Shown here: positions 47,907 through 61,200 of the stretch, one piece after another
Layout: the number at the start of each line of letters is the position of its first letter
Numbering within the stretch: the stretch's first letter is position 1
DNA from: Closterium sp. NIES-65
Taxonomy: Eukaryota; Streptophyta; Zygnematophyceae; Desmidiales; Closteriaceae
DNA: 64,000 bases
Direction of reading: 5' to 3'
NCBI GenBank assembly: GCA_948144175.1
Contig: CANXME010000309.1
Span: 310,001-374,000 of the forward strand
Translations under genes and position numbers: made by a program
The notes under the pieces: model-generated
Databases searched by the model: none
Told to the model about the DNA's origin: nothing
Seen by the model: the letters and a program-made list of their open reading frames with translations, nothing else

Positions 47907-50540
47907 CCGAATTTCGAAGTGCACCCACACAGGCTTGTGCAGTTTCTGTGCTTGCTATGCTGTTTCGTGCAACGCGTTGCCATCTCATGCAAACCCATGC
48001 CACCATTCCGTTCTCTGTGCCATCCATGCCACGTCATCGCCATCAGGCGCTGTACACGTGGCGAGATCAGACGGGCAGGGAGTGCGATGAAGGGCTGGGA
48101 TACGTCATGCCCAACCACCTGTTGCTCAAAGTCGGTGCGTTCCCCTACCTGAAGGCCCCCGTGATTGATTGTCCTGCACGAATCACATCCCAGTGATCGG
48201 CAGCTCATTAAGTAGGAAAGGCTATAGCACATAAGATGATAGCAACTAGGCAGGGAGTGCGATGAGGGGTTGGGATACGTCATGCCTAACCACCTGCTGC
48301 TCAAAGTCGGTGAGTTACCCACCCATGATTGCCCCCCATGGTTTCTCTGTGTCATTGCGCTGCATGACTCAGATTCCAGTGGGATTGTCATAACACTCAC
48401 TTGTTAACAGTCTCGCCCTGCACGTTTTGCCTTCTTTGCTGCTCTGTCTGTCTTTCCCTGTCACTCGGAGCACGTTTGAAAGTGGGCATGTCCCGTGCTA
48501 TCAAAAAGCTTCTTTTGCTTCTCCTCCCCACTCTCCCTCATTCGCTCCTATTCAGCACGTGACATGCCCACCTCCGAACGTGCTCTCCGAACCTGCCTCC
48601 GAGGTTCGGCACCTCTGGTGGCTCGAAATGCTGCAACTATCACCCGAATAATCAGCCAGATCAAAGATTCTGCTGACCTGGCAACGTCCACTCTAGAGTC
48701 GCCAGCTGTCGTCGCGGCACGGCATGCTGCCACGTCAGGCAAAGACCCCTTTGCTCCTGGCACTCCGGCTGCTGCAGCTGCCGCCGCTGCTGTTGCTGCT
48801 GCTGCTGCCCGTGCTGCTGCCGCTGCTGGTGTGGCTCCTGGTGCTGCCGCTGCTGCTGTCACTGCTGATGCAAGTGTCCAACCAACAACTGCCATAACTG
48901 CATCTGTAGCACCGCCTGTAGCAGCGGCTGTAGCGAAGGTGAAGGTGAAAAAAGCAGCAGCTAAGTCTGGGTTTGGGGCACTCCTGGGGCAAAAGCGACC
49001 TGCTAAAGCCGCAGGAGCAGCGGGAGGAGCAGCTGTAGCAGCTGGAGCAGGGGCAGCAGGAGCATTAGTAAAGCCCTTGGCAAAAGCACAGAAGACGGAT
49101 GGCGCTGCTGCGAAAGATGACCTGGCGGCACGAGTTCGAGCAGCCATGGGAATTGTACCGCAGCCAATGGGATCGAAGAAAGTTGCTTCACGGGCAGGTG
49201 AAAAACATGGAACTGCGGAAGGTGAGGGGAAGGTGGCAGCTGAAGGTAGGGGACAGGAAGGAGAAGGGGGGAATGGTGGGGAAGCAGAGGGAGGTGAGGG
49301 GGGAGGAGGGGGCGGAGGGGAAGCCGGGGGGGTAGGGGGAGCAGGGAAGGGTGGAGAAGCAGGGGGCGGGCAGAAGAAGCGGCAGCGACCAGCCAAGTCT
49401 CCGGCTCATGTGGCTGCTGCGGTGGCGGCGGCAGCAGCAGCAGCACGAGCAGCCAGAAAAGCCGGAAGCCAGGCAGAGGGCGAAGGGGGCGGAAGCGGGG
49501 CGGGAGTGAGTGGTGGAGTTGAGGCAGGGGGGGATCTGCCAGCTCCTCTGAGTGCTGCCTTTGATGCGGAGGAAGGCAGGCGGGCACAGAGGAAGAAGAG
49601 ACGCATGCTCAAAGCTGCTGCTGCTGCTGCCGCCGCTGCTGCTGGTGCTGCTGGTGCTGCCATTAGCGATGCTGCTGGTGCTGGCGCTGGGGCAAACGAT
49701 GTTGACGGTGTTGGTGATGGTGCAGGGTCTGGGTCTGGTGCCGGTGATGCAGCTGATGCTGATGCTGCAGCTGCAGCTGCAGAAGGGGGGGACGTTGGTG
49801 TTGAGGGCAAGGCATCAGCACAGTCACAGTCACAACAGCCAGCTAAGAAGGGTGCTGGTGGGGGGCAGCGCAAGAACCTGGTTTCAGAGGCGTTTCAGAG
49901 AGCTGCGGAGGGGGAGGAGAGGCGCAAGAAGAAGAGGAGGAGTGGGACTGGAGGGTTGTGTGGCTCGGATTCAGAGGAAGAGGAGGAGGAGGAGGAGGAG
50001 GGGCTTCGCATGGTGCATGATAGTGAGGATGATGACGATGATGATTCTGACGGTGGTGGTGGTGTTTTCGGTGGTGACGATAGCGATCATGATGAGGATG
50101 GTGTGGCGAAGGGAAAGCGGAAGCTTCCTGGTCGGCAGCAGGAGGAGGATCGGGAAGGATTCGCGCGGCTTGAGATTTATGATTTCTCGGCGGAGAAGGA
50201 GGAGTTTGGGCTGGATGCACAGCATGTGGCGGCCAGCGAGGCCATGGCTCTGGGTCCTTCGGCAGATAAGAAGAAATGGAACAAGCGTGGTGCTCCTAAG
50301 TTCTCTGTGCCGCTGCCTGCGGCTGCTGCTGCAGCAGCTGCGGATGCTGCTGCCAATGCTGGAAAGCAGGGTGGTGGGGATGAGGGAGGGCGAGGTAGTA
50401 AGAGTGCGGTGTTTGATCCGTTGCAACCGATTGCGGCTGGAGCGGCCAAGAGAGGCTTGGCTTATGATGCGCCGAGGGGTGGGAAGAGGCCGCAAGTGTT
50501 TCCTTCGTCTGGAAACAGGAGTGCCACATTCATGGATTGA
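43936..50540 (+). CDS. RRP6: Exosome 3'-5' exoribonuclease RRP6 (EXOSC10 homologue), 7 exons
   Basis: Exons: 43936-44850, 45192-45563, 46536-47042, 47491-47573, 47802-47847, 48047-48134, 48556-50540; 1331 aa. It is the catalytic nuclear exosome subunit trimming rRNA, snoRNA and aberrant transcripts. A PMC2NT-like N-terminal region spans about residues 30-130. The DEDDy nuclease has [14 protein letters not shown] (Asp 378, Glu 380), [14 protein letters not shown] (Asp 437) and [10 protein letters not shown] (Tyr 502, Asp 506). The HRDC domain starts in exons 5-6 ([22 protein letters not shown]). The C-terminal part is long, Ala/Gly/Glu-rich and low-complexity, and ends with the EXOSC10-style [11 protein letters not shown]. 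Intron 3 is GC-AG. The start has a strong GCCATGGCG context. The protein is longer than most homologues because of Ala-rich inserts. Confidence 0.93.
44860..44985 (+). repeat. Degenerate GGGTTT-rich tract in RRP6 intron 1
   Basis: About 12 irregular units such as CAGGGTTCGG, TCGGGTTTGGG and TGTAGGGTTTGGGG follow the donor; they resemble decayed telomere-type repeats. Confidence 0.55.
45600..45925 (+). repeat. Two copies of the 3' part of RRP6 exon 2 with donors
   Basis: Copies at about 45602-45729 and 45783-45920 repeat [20 protein letters not shown] through FADTRIVK and a GTGA donor. The second has a frameshift near its end. Confidence 0.9.
46145..46172 (+). repeat. Interstitial telomere-type repeat (TTTAGGG)3
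   Basis: Three perfect TTTAGGG units, the plant-type telomere repeat, lie in RRP6 intron 2 next to a copy of exon 3 sequence. Confidence 0.85.
46180..46505 (+). repeat. Two partial copies of RRP6 exon 3
   Basis: About 46200-46290 copies the [13 protein letters not shown] and [10 protein letters not shown] codons. About 46368-46500 copies the acceptor and [22 protein letters not shown] codons, then jumps to [13 protein letters not shown] sequence. Confidence 0.85.
47215..47335 (+). repeat. CGCCCTTCGCCCCT-type short array in RRP6 intron 3
   Basis: About 18 copies of a 7-bp word, CGCCCTT or CGCCCCT, form a long pyrimidine-rich tract ending in an acceptor that serves a partial exon 4 copy (47347-47405). 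Confidence 0.8.
47343..47410 (+). repeat. Copy of the 5' part of RRP6 exon 4
   Basis: Acceptor plus [18 protein letters not shown] codons, 144 bp ahead of the true exon. Confidence 0.88.
47875..47906 (+). repeat. Poly-T run (about 31 nt) in RRP6 intron 5
   Basis: Uninterrupted T tract shortly after the exon 5 donor. Confidence 0.95.
48246..48316 (+). repeat. Copy of the 3' part of RRP6 exon 6 with donor
   Basis: [20 protein letters not shown] codons and a GTGAGT donor recur about 180 bp downstream. Confidence 0.88.
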
Positions 50541-52217
50541 TTCAGGCAGGGTGATGCTGTTGCGGCCCGTTTCAGAGTTCGTTTTTGGTAGTTCAACCGC
50601 CTAGTTATGGAGGGGGGTTGAATGGATTGAAATGTTGGGGATAGTAAGGGATTTTGTGTAATTTGTTTCAGTTACCTGACGCATAAGCAGTCTGGACTAG
50701 TGTGTGTTTTGCGAGGGCGTATTGACTCGCGTCCTGGTTGTCATTGACGAGAATATTGTGACGCGAGTTCCCCATTCATATTTCTGGCGCTGCGTTGACT
50801 CTTGAGCTGCACGACAAACTGTGTCGTGGTGGTGGGCAGGAATTGGGCTGCAAGCGAACATCCAGGGGTCGTGGAAAGAGGGTTACAAACTCTTCGTCAA
50901 GATCGCGACCTCACCACCATTCCACAGAACTTGGGAGGGAGGCTGGCAGTGAGGAAGGAAACAGAACAGCACACTGCCCCAGCGCAGGGGTCACTATGCG
51001 CCCCTATCTGCGGTTCCTCGCACCCGAAATATCCGCAAAATCTGGTGCTGTTTTCCTGATGGGGGGGCGCAGAGCAAGGGAGGGGGACCCGCCAGGCAGC
51101 CACAGATTGCAGGCCTCGCCAGCATTTCAGAGAGGGAAAAACGGGGCTGAAATGTGGTGGTTGGGGGGCTGGAGTGAGGGAAAAGGGTCGCCGGGAGAAC
51201 CAGTCACTCTACTGCTTCCCCTTTTGTCATTGTTTTGGTAAGGATACCTCGTGTGCTCAAGCGAGTCCCCAAAACGCTGGTGTTTGACAGCAAAATTTAT
51301 TCTCTGCTCGCAGCTGGCACGACCCTCAACCCCCGATTTTTTCCGTGTCATACTCAAGATTCCAGGAATTTGTTGAAACAATTGAGCAAGATCCGGGTAG
51401 ATGAAAATTGACCTGGAAACCTCAGGGCTTCTCAAAACAGAAAATTTGCAGTGCAACCCATCCGACAGTCACAGTTGAGTGGGTGGAAGGCTGGACGCCG
51501 AACGAAGTCTCGAGATTGACGTGACCAGCAGCGAAACAGAAACATGAAAACATGGGAGATGCCGAGATGCCATGGACATGAGAGATGAGAGCACCTGTCT
51601 GTACAGTAATCGCGCAAATGTTTCAGCCAAAGATTCTTGCCAGTTCAAGCAGGCTCCTTGAAAAAGCAGGTGGCGTTAGCTATGTCTTCTGATGTCGGAC
51701 CGCACTTGTCACTTCGTTCAAAAGCGTAACATGGGGTTCGGATGAAACAAGAGGAATCCGACATTTTCCGCACGACCGCTGGATGGCTCGCGATGATGTA
51801 GCATTGAACGGACAAACTTAGGTAGCTTTTTGCGAATGAGCCGTTGCGTAGCAAGGAGCGGCATCGTGGATTGGTGGATGGGACCTGTCGACGCGTACGG
51901 AAGAGCCAGCTTCAATGTCGCCGTAGCCTTATCGTTTTCGATCAGGGCGTTGCGTTTCGCCATGATTCTGGGGTTGTAGAGGCCTACAGCGCGTCGCGTA
52001 CAGCTGGGGTTTTCTATTCATGTTCCTGTGATTTCTTAGTTACCTCGTAACGGTACCGTGCTCAGGAGTCATGACCATGCATCTCATGACACCAAATAGT
52101 CCTATAATCCGTAGCACCCTCGGCTCGAACCAATCCAGGCTGTAGCTGCAGCAGGAAATAAGTTCGCTGTAGCCCATTGCCGCATTTCCTGTACAAACAG
52201 ATTCGATTTAATTTATA
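50541..52217. other. Intergenic region between RRP6 and the KIAA0930-like gene
   Basis: About 1.7 kb covers the RRP6 3' UTR and the next promoter. Open frames (such as 50795-51241) show no family signature, and no tandem array or RNA gene is visible. Confidence 0.5.
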
Positions 52218-55200
52218 ATGGATTCCGACGCCATGGATGTAGACATGGATGATAGCGGTTCCCCACGCGCCGGCACCAGAAATACGTCTTTAGGAGGCGT
52301 CGATTCGACTCCACCAACAGCTAGAAGCCCGTCTCCTGTGGCCGAATCGTCTCCACCGGACCCCACCCCTCTTTCACCCACCCAATCCACCCATCTTGCA
52401 CCGACCCGATCCGCCGAATCGGCCCTACCCATCCTAACCACCCCTCCGTCCGGCATTTCAGCCCATCCATCCCCTTCGATACAACAACCATCCGAACCAT
52501 CACCCCCTGAGCCGTCTGCTACAGTACCATCCGCTACAGTCACCTCAGGAAACGCACCAAGTACGGCATTGCGCTCCCCCTCAATACCTTCCCCATCTGC
52601 TCCGATGTCCCGGTCCCCGGGAATGGCGTCACCCGGAGGATACTCCTCCGGTAATCCCTCGGGAATCAATTCCCCTAGCGTGCATTCCGGAGTAAAGCGG
52701 CTCTCTGCAGAGGATCGCCAACGGCTAGCTAATATGCTGCGCGCGCTGCAGCTGCAGCAGCAAGCGCACGCGGAAGCGCCCGCTCCCGCCTCCGCGGAAG
52801 CGAGCGCTGGCGCAAGCAGGCCGGCGGAAGGCGGAGCGGAACGTCCCGCGGAAGCTGGCGCAGAGAGGGGAGCGGATATGGCGGTGGATGCGCCGGCGTG
52901 CGCGCAGGGGGGGGAGCGGGAGAGGCAGGGGCGCGACATGGGGGGGGCGAATGGGGAAGCAGCGGGGATGTGGGGCGAATCGCCGTCGTCGCCGTCGTCT
53001 CCTCCTCCTGGGGGCGCCATGAGGTGCGGAAAGATGGGAGGGCCAAGCGGGTCTCCATGGGGACCCGTGAGGCACGGCGAGCGGGAGGCGAGAGAGGGAG
53101 GAGAGAGGGAGGAGAGAGGGGAGAGGGAGGGGAGGAGAGAGGAGAGGAGAGAGGGGGAGAAAGGGGGAGTGGGGGGGCAAGAGGGGAGGCTAGGGGGGAG
53201 GCGAGAGGATGGGATTGGGAGGAGAGAGGGAAGGCAAGAGAGGAGACGAGAGGAGTTGCTAGAGTGGAGGTGAGGGAGGAGGCGAGAGTGGAGGTGAGAG
53301 GAGGGGAGAGAGGGGAGGCGAGGGGGAAGCCATTAGGTGAGGCGTGCGGGTGTGGGGAGAGGTGTGGGGGGAGAGAGGTATGGGGAGAAATCTGGAAGAG
53401 GTAGAGGAGAGATTTGGGAAGATTTATGGGAAGATTTAAGGTAAAGTGAGGAGAGGCGAGAGAGGAGGCAGGAATGGGAGGCTGAGCTGCGTACTGGGGA
53501 GGGGGGGTTGGAGGCTGAAGGAATCACATGCGAGGTAGGGTGAGGTTTCGGAGGAGTGAGGGAGGATTTCTCAAAGAACTTGCGAATATGAATGGCAAGA
53601 GAGAGGAGAGGTGGCATTCGCAAATGAGGGAAGGGGTATTGGTCCATTTGGGGCAATAGGTGACTTGTGTGAGAGCAGAAGGTGTGAACAAAGAGCAGAG
53701 GATGTGAAGAGAGAGCAAGCACCCTGCACCGCCCACTCAGTTCGCAAATTCATGTGATATCACTCCCTCCCTGCCCCCCGTCCCAACGCGTTACACAAGT
53801 CGCAAGGACCACACGAGTCGCCAGCACTCGGGCACGCTGGTGCGGCCAGGTGTGCCTATTCGTTCATATGCTCTCCCTCTCCATCCCCCATCCCCGTGCA
53901 TGCATCCCCAGCCGCAAGGACATTCTGGAAATAGTGCGCAAGCATTCAGGTGCGCTGGTGCGGCCAGCGGCGTCACGGGACGGGGCGGGAGCGGAGGCGG
54001 CGCAGACGGCGCTGATGATGGACCGGCAGTACTGGCGCGAGATGGCAGACCTCTTCTTTGTGCGCGGCGTGCAGCTGAGGGGGGACGCAACCCAAGACGG
54101 TTCTTTCCGGGATGTTGTGTTCTTCGTGAGGGACGAGGTGCGCTTGCAGTGGCTTGAGGTGGGATGGAGGTGAGGTGGGATGGAGGTGAGGTGGGATGGA
54201 GGTGAGGTGGGATGGAGGTGAGGTGGGATGGAGGTGAGGTGGGATGGAGGTGAGGTGGGATGGAGGTGAGGTGGGATGGAGGTGAGGTGGGATGGAGGTG
54301 AGGTGGGCTAGAGGTGAGGTGGGATGGAGGTGAGGTGGGATGGAGGTGAGGTGGGCTAGAGGTGAGGTGGGATGGAGGTGAGGTGGGATGGAGGTGAGGT
54401 GGGCTAGAGGTGAGGTGGGATGGAGGTGAGGTGGGATGGAGGTGAGGTGGGCTAGAGGTGAGGTGGGATGGAGGTGAGGTGGGATGGAGGTGAGGTGGGA
54501 TGGAGGTGAGGTGGGCTAGAGGTGAGGTGGGATGGAGGTGAGGTAGAAGGGGCGCAGACGGCGCTGATGATGGACCGGCTGTACTGGCGGGAGATGGCAG
54601 ACCTCTTCTTTGTGCGCGGCGTGCAGCTGCGGGGTGATGCCACTCAAGATGGGTCGTTCGGGGACGTGGTGTTCTTTGTCAGAGACGAGGTGGGTAGGTA
54701 AAAGGGAGGTGCGTCACCTGTGGGATGACATTGTGCCGTGGTTGCTGCCGTGGTCCCTCCCACTCACCCGTCCCTCCCACTCACCCGTCCCTCCCACTCA
54801 CCCGTCCCTCCCACTCACCCGTCCCTCCCACTCACCCGTCCCTCCCACTCACCCGTCCTTCCCACTCACCTAGCCCTCCCACCCACCATCGCTCCCACTC
54901 ACCCATCGCTCCCACTCACCCAACCCTTCCACTCAACCAACCCTCCCACCACCCATCCCTCCCACCCACCCGCCACCCATGTGCAGTCGCCTGCAGCAAC
55001 ACCCTGTCAGGCAGATGGGGGGTGCGATGGCGCGGGGTGATGGCAGGCAGGGGCGAGGGCATGGAAGCCGTGGAGAGACGCCTCTCTCCCATTCACCCAT
55101 TCGTCCCTCCCAACTCACCCTCCCACCCACCCACCCTCACTTCCATGTGCAGTCGCCTGCAGCAACACCCCGTCAGGCAGGTGGTGGAGCCGAGGGCGCA

Positions 55201-58200
55201 GGGGACATGGCAGGCAGGGGCGAGGGCATGGAGGCAGTGGAGAGACGGCGGCCTTACTTCGCCAGACGCAGGCAGAGCAGCGTGAGTGGGCTGTGATTTT
55301 TGTCGTTTGGGGCTGTCTACTTGCCTGTTAACTGCGCCGTGCTTCCCATGCACCATGCTTGTCTGCCATGCCTGTCTGCCATGCCTGTCTGTCACGCTTG
55401 TCTACCATGCCTGTCTGCCACGCTTGTCTGCCATGCCTGTCTGACTCACTTCTCTCCTCCATTCCCTGCACCACTCCACACCCCTCTGCACTCCTGTACA
55501 CGTGGCGACAGCTGGGGGAGATTCTGGGCGGAAGTGGGGAGAGCATAGACTGGCGGCGCACCTTCTATCTGAACCTCATCTGCCACACTGACTACTCCCT
55601 CACCATCGCTGTCTGCAGGTTAGCTGCTCTCAGCTGTTCTGTCCGCTACTCTGTGCTGTGTGTGGGTGAGCTGTGCGTGTGGATGGGCTGTGTGGGTGCG
55701 TGTGGTAGTTGTGAGCATAGACTGGCGGCGCACCTTTTATCTGAACCTCATCTGCCACTCTGGATAATCCCTCACCATCGCCGTCTGCAGGTCTGCTGCT
55801 GATAGATATGCTGTCCACTGCTCACTGCTGTGTTTGGGTGAGCTGTGCGGGTGGGCTGTGTGGGTGGGCTGTGTGGGGGTGGTGAGTGGTTTCTGTGATT
55901 GGACTGGCGGCGCACCTTCTATCTGAACCTCATCTGCCACACCGACTACTCGCTCACCATCGCCGTCTGCAGGTCTGCTGCTCTCTGCTCTGTGTGTGTG
56001 TGTGGGGGGGGGGGGGGGGTTGTGTTCGGATGAGCTGCATCGGTTGTGTTCAGGTGAGCTGTGTGGGTGTGAGTCGTTGCTGTGCTTAGACTGCCCCAGT
56101 TAATACGAGGGCATAAATTAGAGTGGCCCCGGCGCACCTTGTATCTCTGCCACACCGACTACTCGCTCACCATCGCCGTCTGTAGCTGTGTGTGAGTAGG
56201 TGAGGTGTGTGAGGGTGAGCTGCACGCGGGTGACCTGTATACAAGTGAGTTGTAACTGCGTGATTTGACCTGCAGGTAGCACACGCACACACATATGCAG
56301 GCACACTGTCTGACACACACCATCGTCCCCACAGCCCACCAGTGTCCACACCCCTGCACTCCTGCTCACCCTGCCCCTGCCTGCCTCCCCTGCCCTCCTG
56401 CCCTCCTGCCCTCCTGCCCTCCTGCCCTCCATGCCCCTGGCCCCCCACTCTCTCCCCACACCAGTCGCACGGCCCTGGAGAACCAAAAGCGGTCAGGACG
56501 AGCTGTGCCGCCCATAATGAAGGTACTGTGTGCCTTTCCCCCCATGCTGTTCCCCGTCATGCCATCTCTCTCATCCTCCTCCAGCCCCCACAACCCCCGT
56601 CGCCCCCCCTCCATTTTCCATTGAGCCCCCTTTCCAAGTTTCTCCTTGCCAATTTGTCATCCCATCAATGCATCCTCATCCCATCCCCCCATGCCATTCC
56701 CCCCATCCCATCTCCGCACGCCATCCCCCCATGTCATTTTCCCCATGTCATCTCCCTGTACCATCCTTCACTGCTCCAGGTGACAAGGCGAGCATACGCC
56801 TCCCCCAGTAGAGCCCTCATCGACACCAGCCTTCCCCTGCCCCCATCCACGTCACAGGCAAGTGGGCCGTGTAGCGGGGAGGCTTGTAGTGGAGACCAGC
56901 GTGCGGGCATGTGGGGCAGGCATAGTGGGAAGGCTCGAGGTAATGGGCACCCTAGTCCAGTGAGCGGATGGCACTCAAGGTGACTTCTGAGTCGACTCAA
57001 AAGTCACCATGTGGGGCAGGCAGTAGAGGGGAGGCTTGAGATAATGGGCTCCCTAGTTCAGCGAGCGGATGGCACTCACTCCATTCCATGCATGCGTGCA
57101 CACAAGCACATGGCATGGCTGGCTGCCCACGAGACCATGGCATGTTGGCATGCAAGCACATGTGACACAGCGGTCCACTGCAGCACATCCGCCCTGCTGG
57201 ATCCCGCGATCGTCCGGTATTCTGTCCCTCACCTCTGCGCTGCGCCCCAGACCCATGGCACAGACACACACCTGTCTACGTCCACGCGGTCCCACCCGTT
57301 CACCATGTTCACGTGATGCTGCAGGGTGTTTTTGAGAATTCTCAAAAACACCCCACACCTGTCTACGTCCACGGTCCACCACGTTCACCATGTTCACATT
57401 CCATCCATCCTGCATCCCTCCTCCATGCCTTTCTGCCTTCCTCCCCAGCAGGACCCAGAGGTGACAGAGGCGTTTCCCAACATCTGCTTCGCCATTGACT
57501 CCTCTGACCGCGCCCCACAGTGCCCCACACATAGACAAGTCACTCCGCTCTGTGCCCCCGTTCCCCCCCCCCCACCGCCTTCTCTGCCCCTCTCCCCCCC
57601 AGCAGGACCCGGAGGTGACAGAGGCGTATCCCAACATCTGCTTCGCCATAGACTCCTCTGACCGCGCCTTCGAGTCCGTGGTGGGTTTTGCTGGGCTCTC
57701 TCAGCTATGCCCTCTGTGCATCATGCCCCATGCTCTATGCGCCATGCGACATGCCCCATGCTCTATGCGCCATGCGACATGCCCCATGCTCTATGCGCCA
57801 TGTGACATGCCCCATGCTCTATGCGCCATGCGACATGCCCCATGCTCTATGCGCCATGCGACATGCCCCATGCTCTATGCGCCATGCGGCATGCACCATG
57901 CACCATGCACCATGCACCATGCACCATGCACTATGCACCATGCCCCATGCCCCATGCCTCATGCCCCATGCACCATGCCCCATACTCCATGCGCCATTCC
58001 CCATGCTCCATGCCCCACGCCCCATACTCTACGCCCAGTGACTCATACCTCTTGCTGCATGCATCATGCTGCAGTACAGCAAGCCTCATACTCCAAACTC
58101 CATACCCCATGCCTCATGCCTCCCCAGGTGCTCAGGGGCAGCGACCACGGTTTTTTGTGTTGCTGAGCGTGCACAGGGGGGCGGCCTTCCCTGCTCAGGA

Positions 58201-61200
58201 CACTGTTGAGAAAACCCTCGCGGATGGCCAGCGCCCAACACACTGCCCCATGCCCCATGGACAATGACCAATGCATACACACACCCCACATACCCCATGC
58301 CCCGTGCCCTGTGCCCCCCTCTTCCCCACACCCCCAGGTGCTCAAGGGCAGCGACCACTGCTTCTGTGTGCTGCTGAGTGCGCACAGGGGGGCGGCCTTC
58401 CCCGCCCAGGATACTGTTGAGAAGACCCTCGCGGACGGGCAGCGCCGCGTGCTGCAGCGCGGCACCAGCAGCGAGGCCAAAGTGCTGGGAGAGGCGTCAG
58501 GCGATGGACCCAAGGTGAGGAGGGGTGGGGTTGGGAGAGGCGTCAGGCGATGGACCCAAGGTGAGGAGGGGTGGGGTTGGGAGAGGCGTCAGGCGATGGA
58601 CCCAAGGTGAGGAGGGGTGGGGTTGGGAGAGGCGTCAGGCGATGGACCCAAGGTGAGGAGGGGTGGCGTTGGGAGAGGCGTCAGGCGATGGACCCAAGGT
58701 GAGGAGGGGTGGGGTTGGGAGAGGCGTCAGGCGATGGACCCAAGGTGAGGAGGGGTGGGGTTGGGAGAGGCGTCAGGTGTCAGTTGATGGCAAATAGAGC
58801 GAGGGATGGGGGGAGAAGAAAGGCTTTTGTGGGGTGACTCCTTAGGTCTTCTGCAGTGAGGCACTAGCCACGAGGCTTAAGTGCTGGGGGAGGCGTCAGG
58901 GGACGGGCCTAAGGTAAGTGGAGTGAAGGGGGTTGGATGAGGAAGTGAGGGGGTTGGGGACAGCCGTGCGGGGTGCCATAGAAGGCATGTTGCAGCGTGG
59001 CACCAGTAGCGAGGCCAAAGTGCTGGGGGAGGCGTCGTCAGGGAACGGGCCCAAGGTGAGGAGGGGTGGGGATGGGGAGGAGAAGGTGAGAGGGTTGAGG
59101 AAGGGGGAGGAACCTTGCGGACGGGCAGCGCCGCGTGCTGCAACGCGGCACCAGCAGCGAAACTCAAGTGCTGGGGAGGTGTCAGGGGACGGTCCCAAGG
59201 TGAGGAGGGGCAGGTGTGGGGAGGGTGGGGGTTGGATGAGAGGGCTGGGGGGGAGGCTTCAGGGAATGGGCCCAAGGTGTGTTGGGTGGGAGATGGGGAA
59301 AGGCTGGGAAGATGGGTAAGAGGGGAAGTGAGATTGGTGAGATGAGGTTTAGGAAGGGAAGGGCAAGGAGGTGACAGGGAGTGAGTGAAGGGAGTGGGGT
59401 GACAGAGAGTGAGTGAAAGGAGTGGGGTGACAGAGAGTGAGTGAAAGGAGTGGGGTGACAGAGAGTGAGTGAAAGGAGTGGGGTACGAAGAATGGCCCTC
59501 TCTATGCCCTCTGTCAATAATTCTGTATCCCCCATCACCCGTGCTGACTTCTAAGTCGACTCATAAGTCAGCTTTTGAGTCGACTCAAAACCCATCACCC
59601 ATGATACATGCCACGCCATACTCAACTCAAGCCACGATCCGTGCCGTGACTCATGTCTCACGTCATGCCATTCTCCATGCCCATGCCCGCGCAGATCACA
59701 CTCTTCTCTGGCTTTGTGAGCTACCCCATGCTCAAGACCTCCTTCCAAGGTGCGTCATTTGAGGCAAGAATGGTAGTTTGAGGCTCCTAAAGAATTTCGT
59801 TTCGGGCTTTGTGAGCTACCCCATGCTCAAGACCTCCTTCCAAGGTGCGTCCATCCCTCCCAAGCTTACACCTCGCTGAGGTGGTGTTGTAGGCGCATAA
59901 GAAATCACCTCAATGTCCGACAATATCACGCTCGCCTCATAAGCATATCACGCCCGCCTCATAAGCATATCACGCTCGCCTCATAAGCATATCACGCTCG
60001 CCTCATAAGCATATCACGCCCGCCTCATAAGCATATCACGCTCGCCTCATAAGCATATCACGCTCGCCTCATAAGCATATCACGCTCGCCTCATAAGCAT
60101 ATCACGCTCGCCTCATAAGCATATCACGCTCGCCTCATAAGCATATCACGCTCGCCTCATAAGCATATCACGCTCGCCTCATAAGCATATCACGCTCGCC
60201 TCATAAGCATATCACGCTCGCCTCATAAGCATATCACGCTCGCCTCAGGCTTTTTGTGCTACCCCATGGTCAAGTCCTCCTTCTAAGGTACACCGTACGC
60301 TGCCTAAGCTCTTAGCTTACCAGATTCGGATTCTTCAACTAAGCTTTTAGTTGTTTGTGTGGTTGTTGCGCTGCATTCCAATCCCCCCCTCCGCACCCCT
60401 CCGTTTCCCCAGCAGGTCTCTTCTCCATGTGGGGTTCTGCGTCCCCCTCCCCCATGAAGCCAGCCGGGCTGGTTCTCCGTGGCCCGGGGGCCAAAGGAGC
60501 CGCCAACCCCACACCACTCACTCTTAACCACCCTCCACTGCCCTTACAACCCCCTCCCTCCCCCCCCCTCCCCCGGCAGGTCTCTTCTCCATGTTTGGAT
60601 CCACGTCCTCCTCCCCTATGAAACCAGCCGGGCTGGTTCTCCGTGGCCCGGGGGGCAAAGGAGCCGCCAACCTTGCAGTCTGCCCCCTCCCCCTTCCTCC
60701 ACTTCCCCCCAAGCCGCCACTCTCCCCTCGGCCCCCGCTCGCCCCCAAACCCCCTCTCTCCCCCCGGCACCCCTCTCGGACCCACACGTCTCGGCCCTCC
60801 CACTCTTCTCACTCTCAGCCGTCCTCTCGGTTCCAACTCCCACCATCCCAGCAGCCTCTTTCCCCCTCGGCCCGCTCCCAACATGCTCCTCCCTCCCTCT
60901 CCTCCCCCACCCATCCCAACTCCCCCCCACCGCAACAGTCACCTACCCACCCTTCCCTCCTGTCTCCAACCAGCCCTCCCCAGCCATCACCCACCAGCCC
61001 ATTACACCCAAACCGCCCCCAACCGCCCAATTGCCCTCCAAAATCCAACCACTCGCCATCACAGAATAACCCATCCGCATCAGGCCGTCCGTCCAGCGTT
61101 CCGGTGCAATCCGGCCGTCCATCGAGGCCGTTGCATCGGCGCATGCCGTCGCTGCAGGAGCTGCAGAGCAAGCTATGGGCAGTGCAAGCAGAGCTCATGG

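Noticed and set aside
48548..49587. Pro/Ala-rich genes on the minus strand opposite RRP6 exon 7
   Set aside because: Antisense shadows of GC-rich Ala/Gly codons; no splice or domain evidence.
53024..53269. Glu/Arg/Gly-rich extension of KIAA0930-like exon 1
   Set aside because: Kept only as an alternative: the stretch is GAGAGG simple sequence. The donor at 53024 has the same phase, but the one at 53270 cannot be excluded without RNA.
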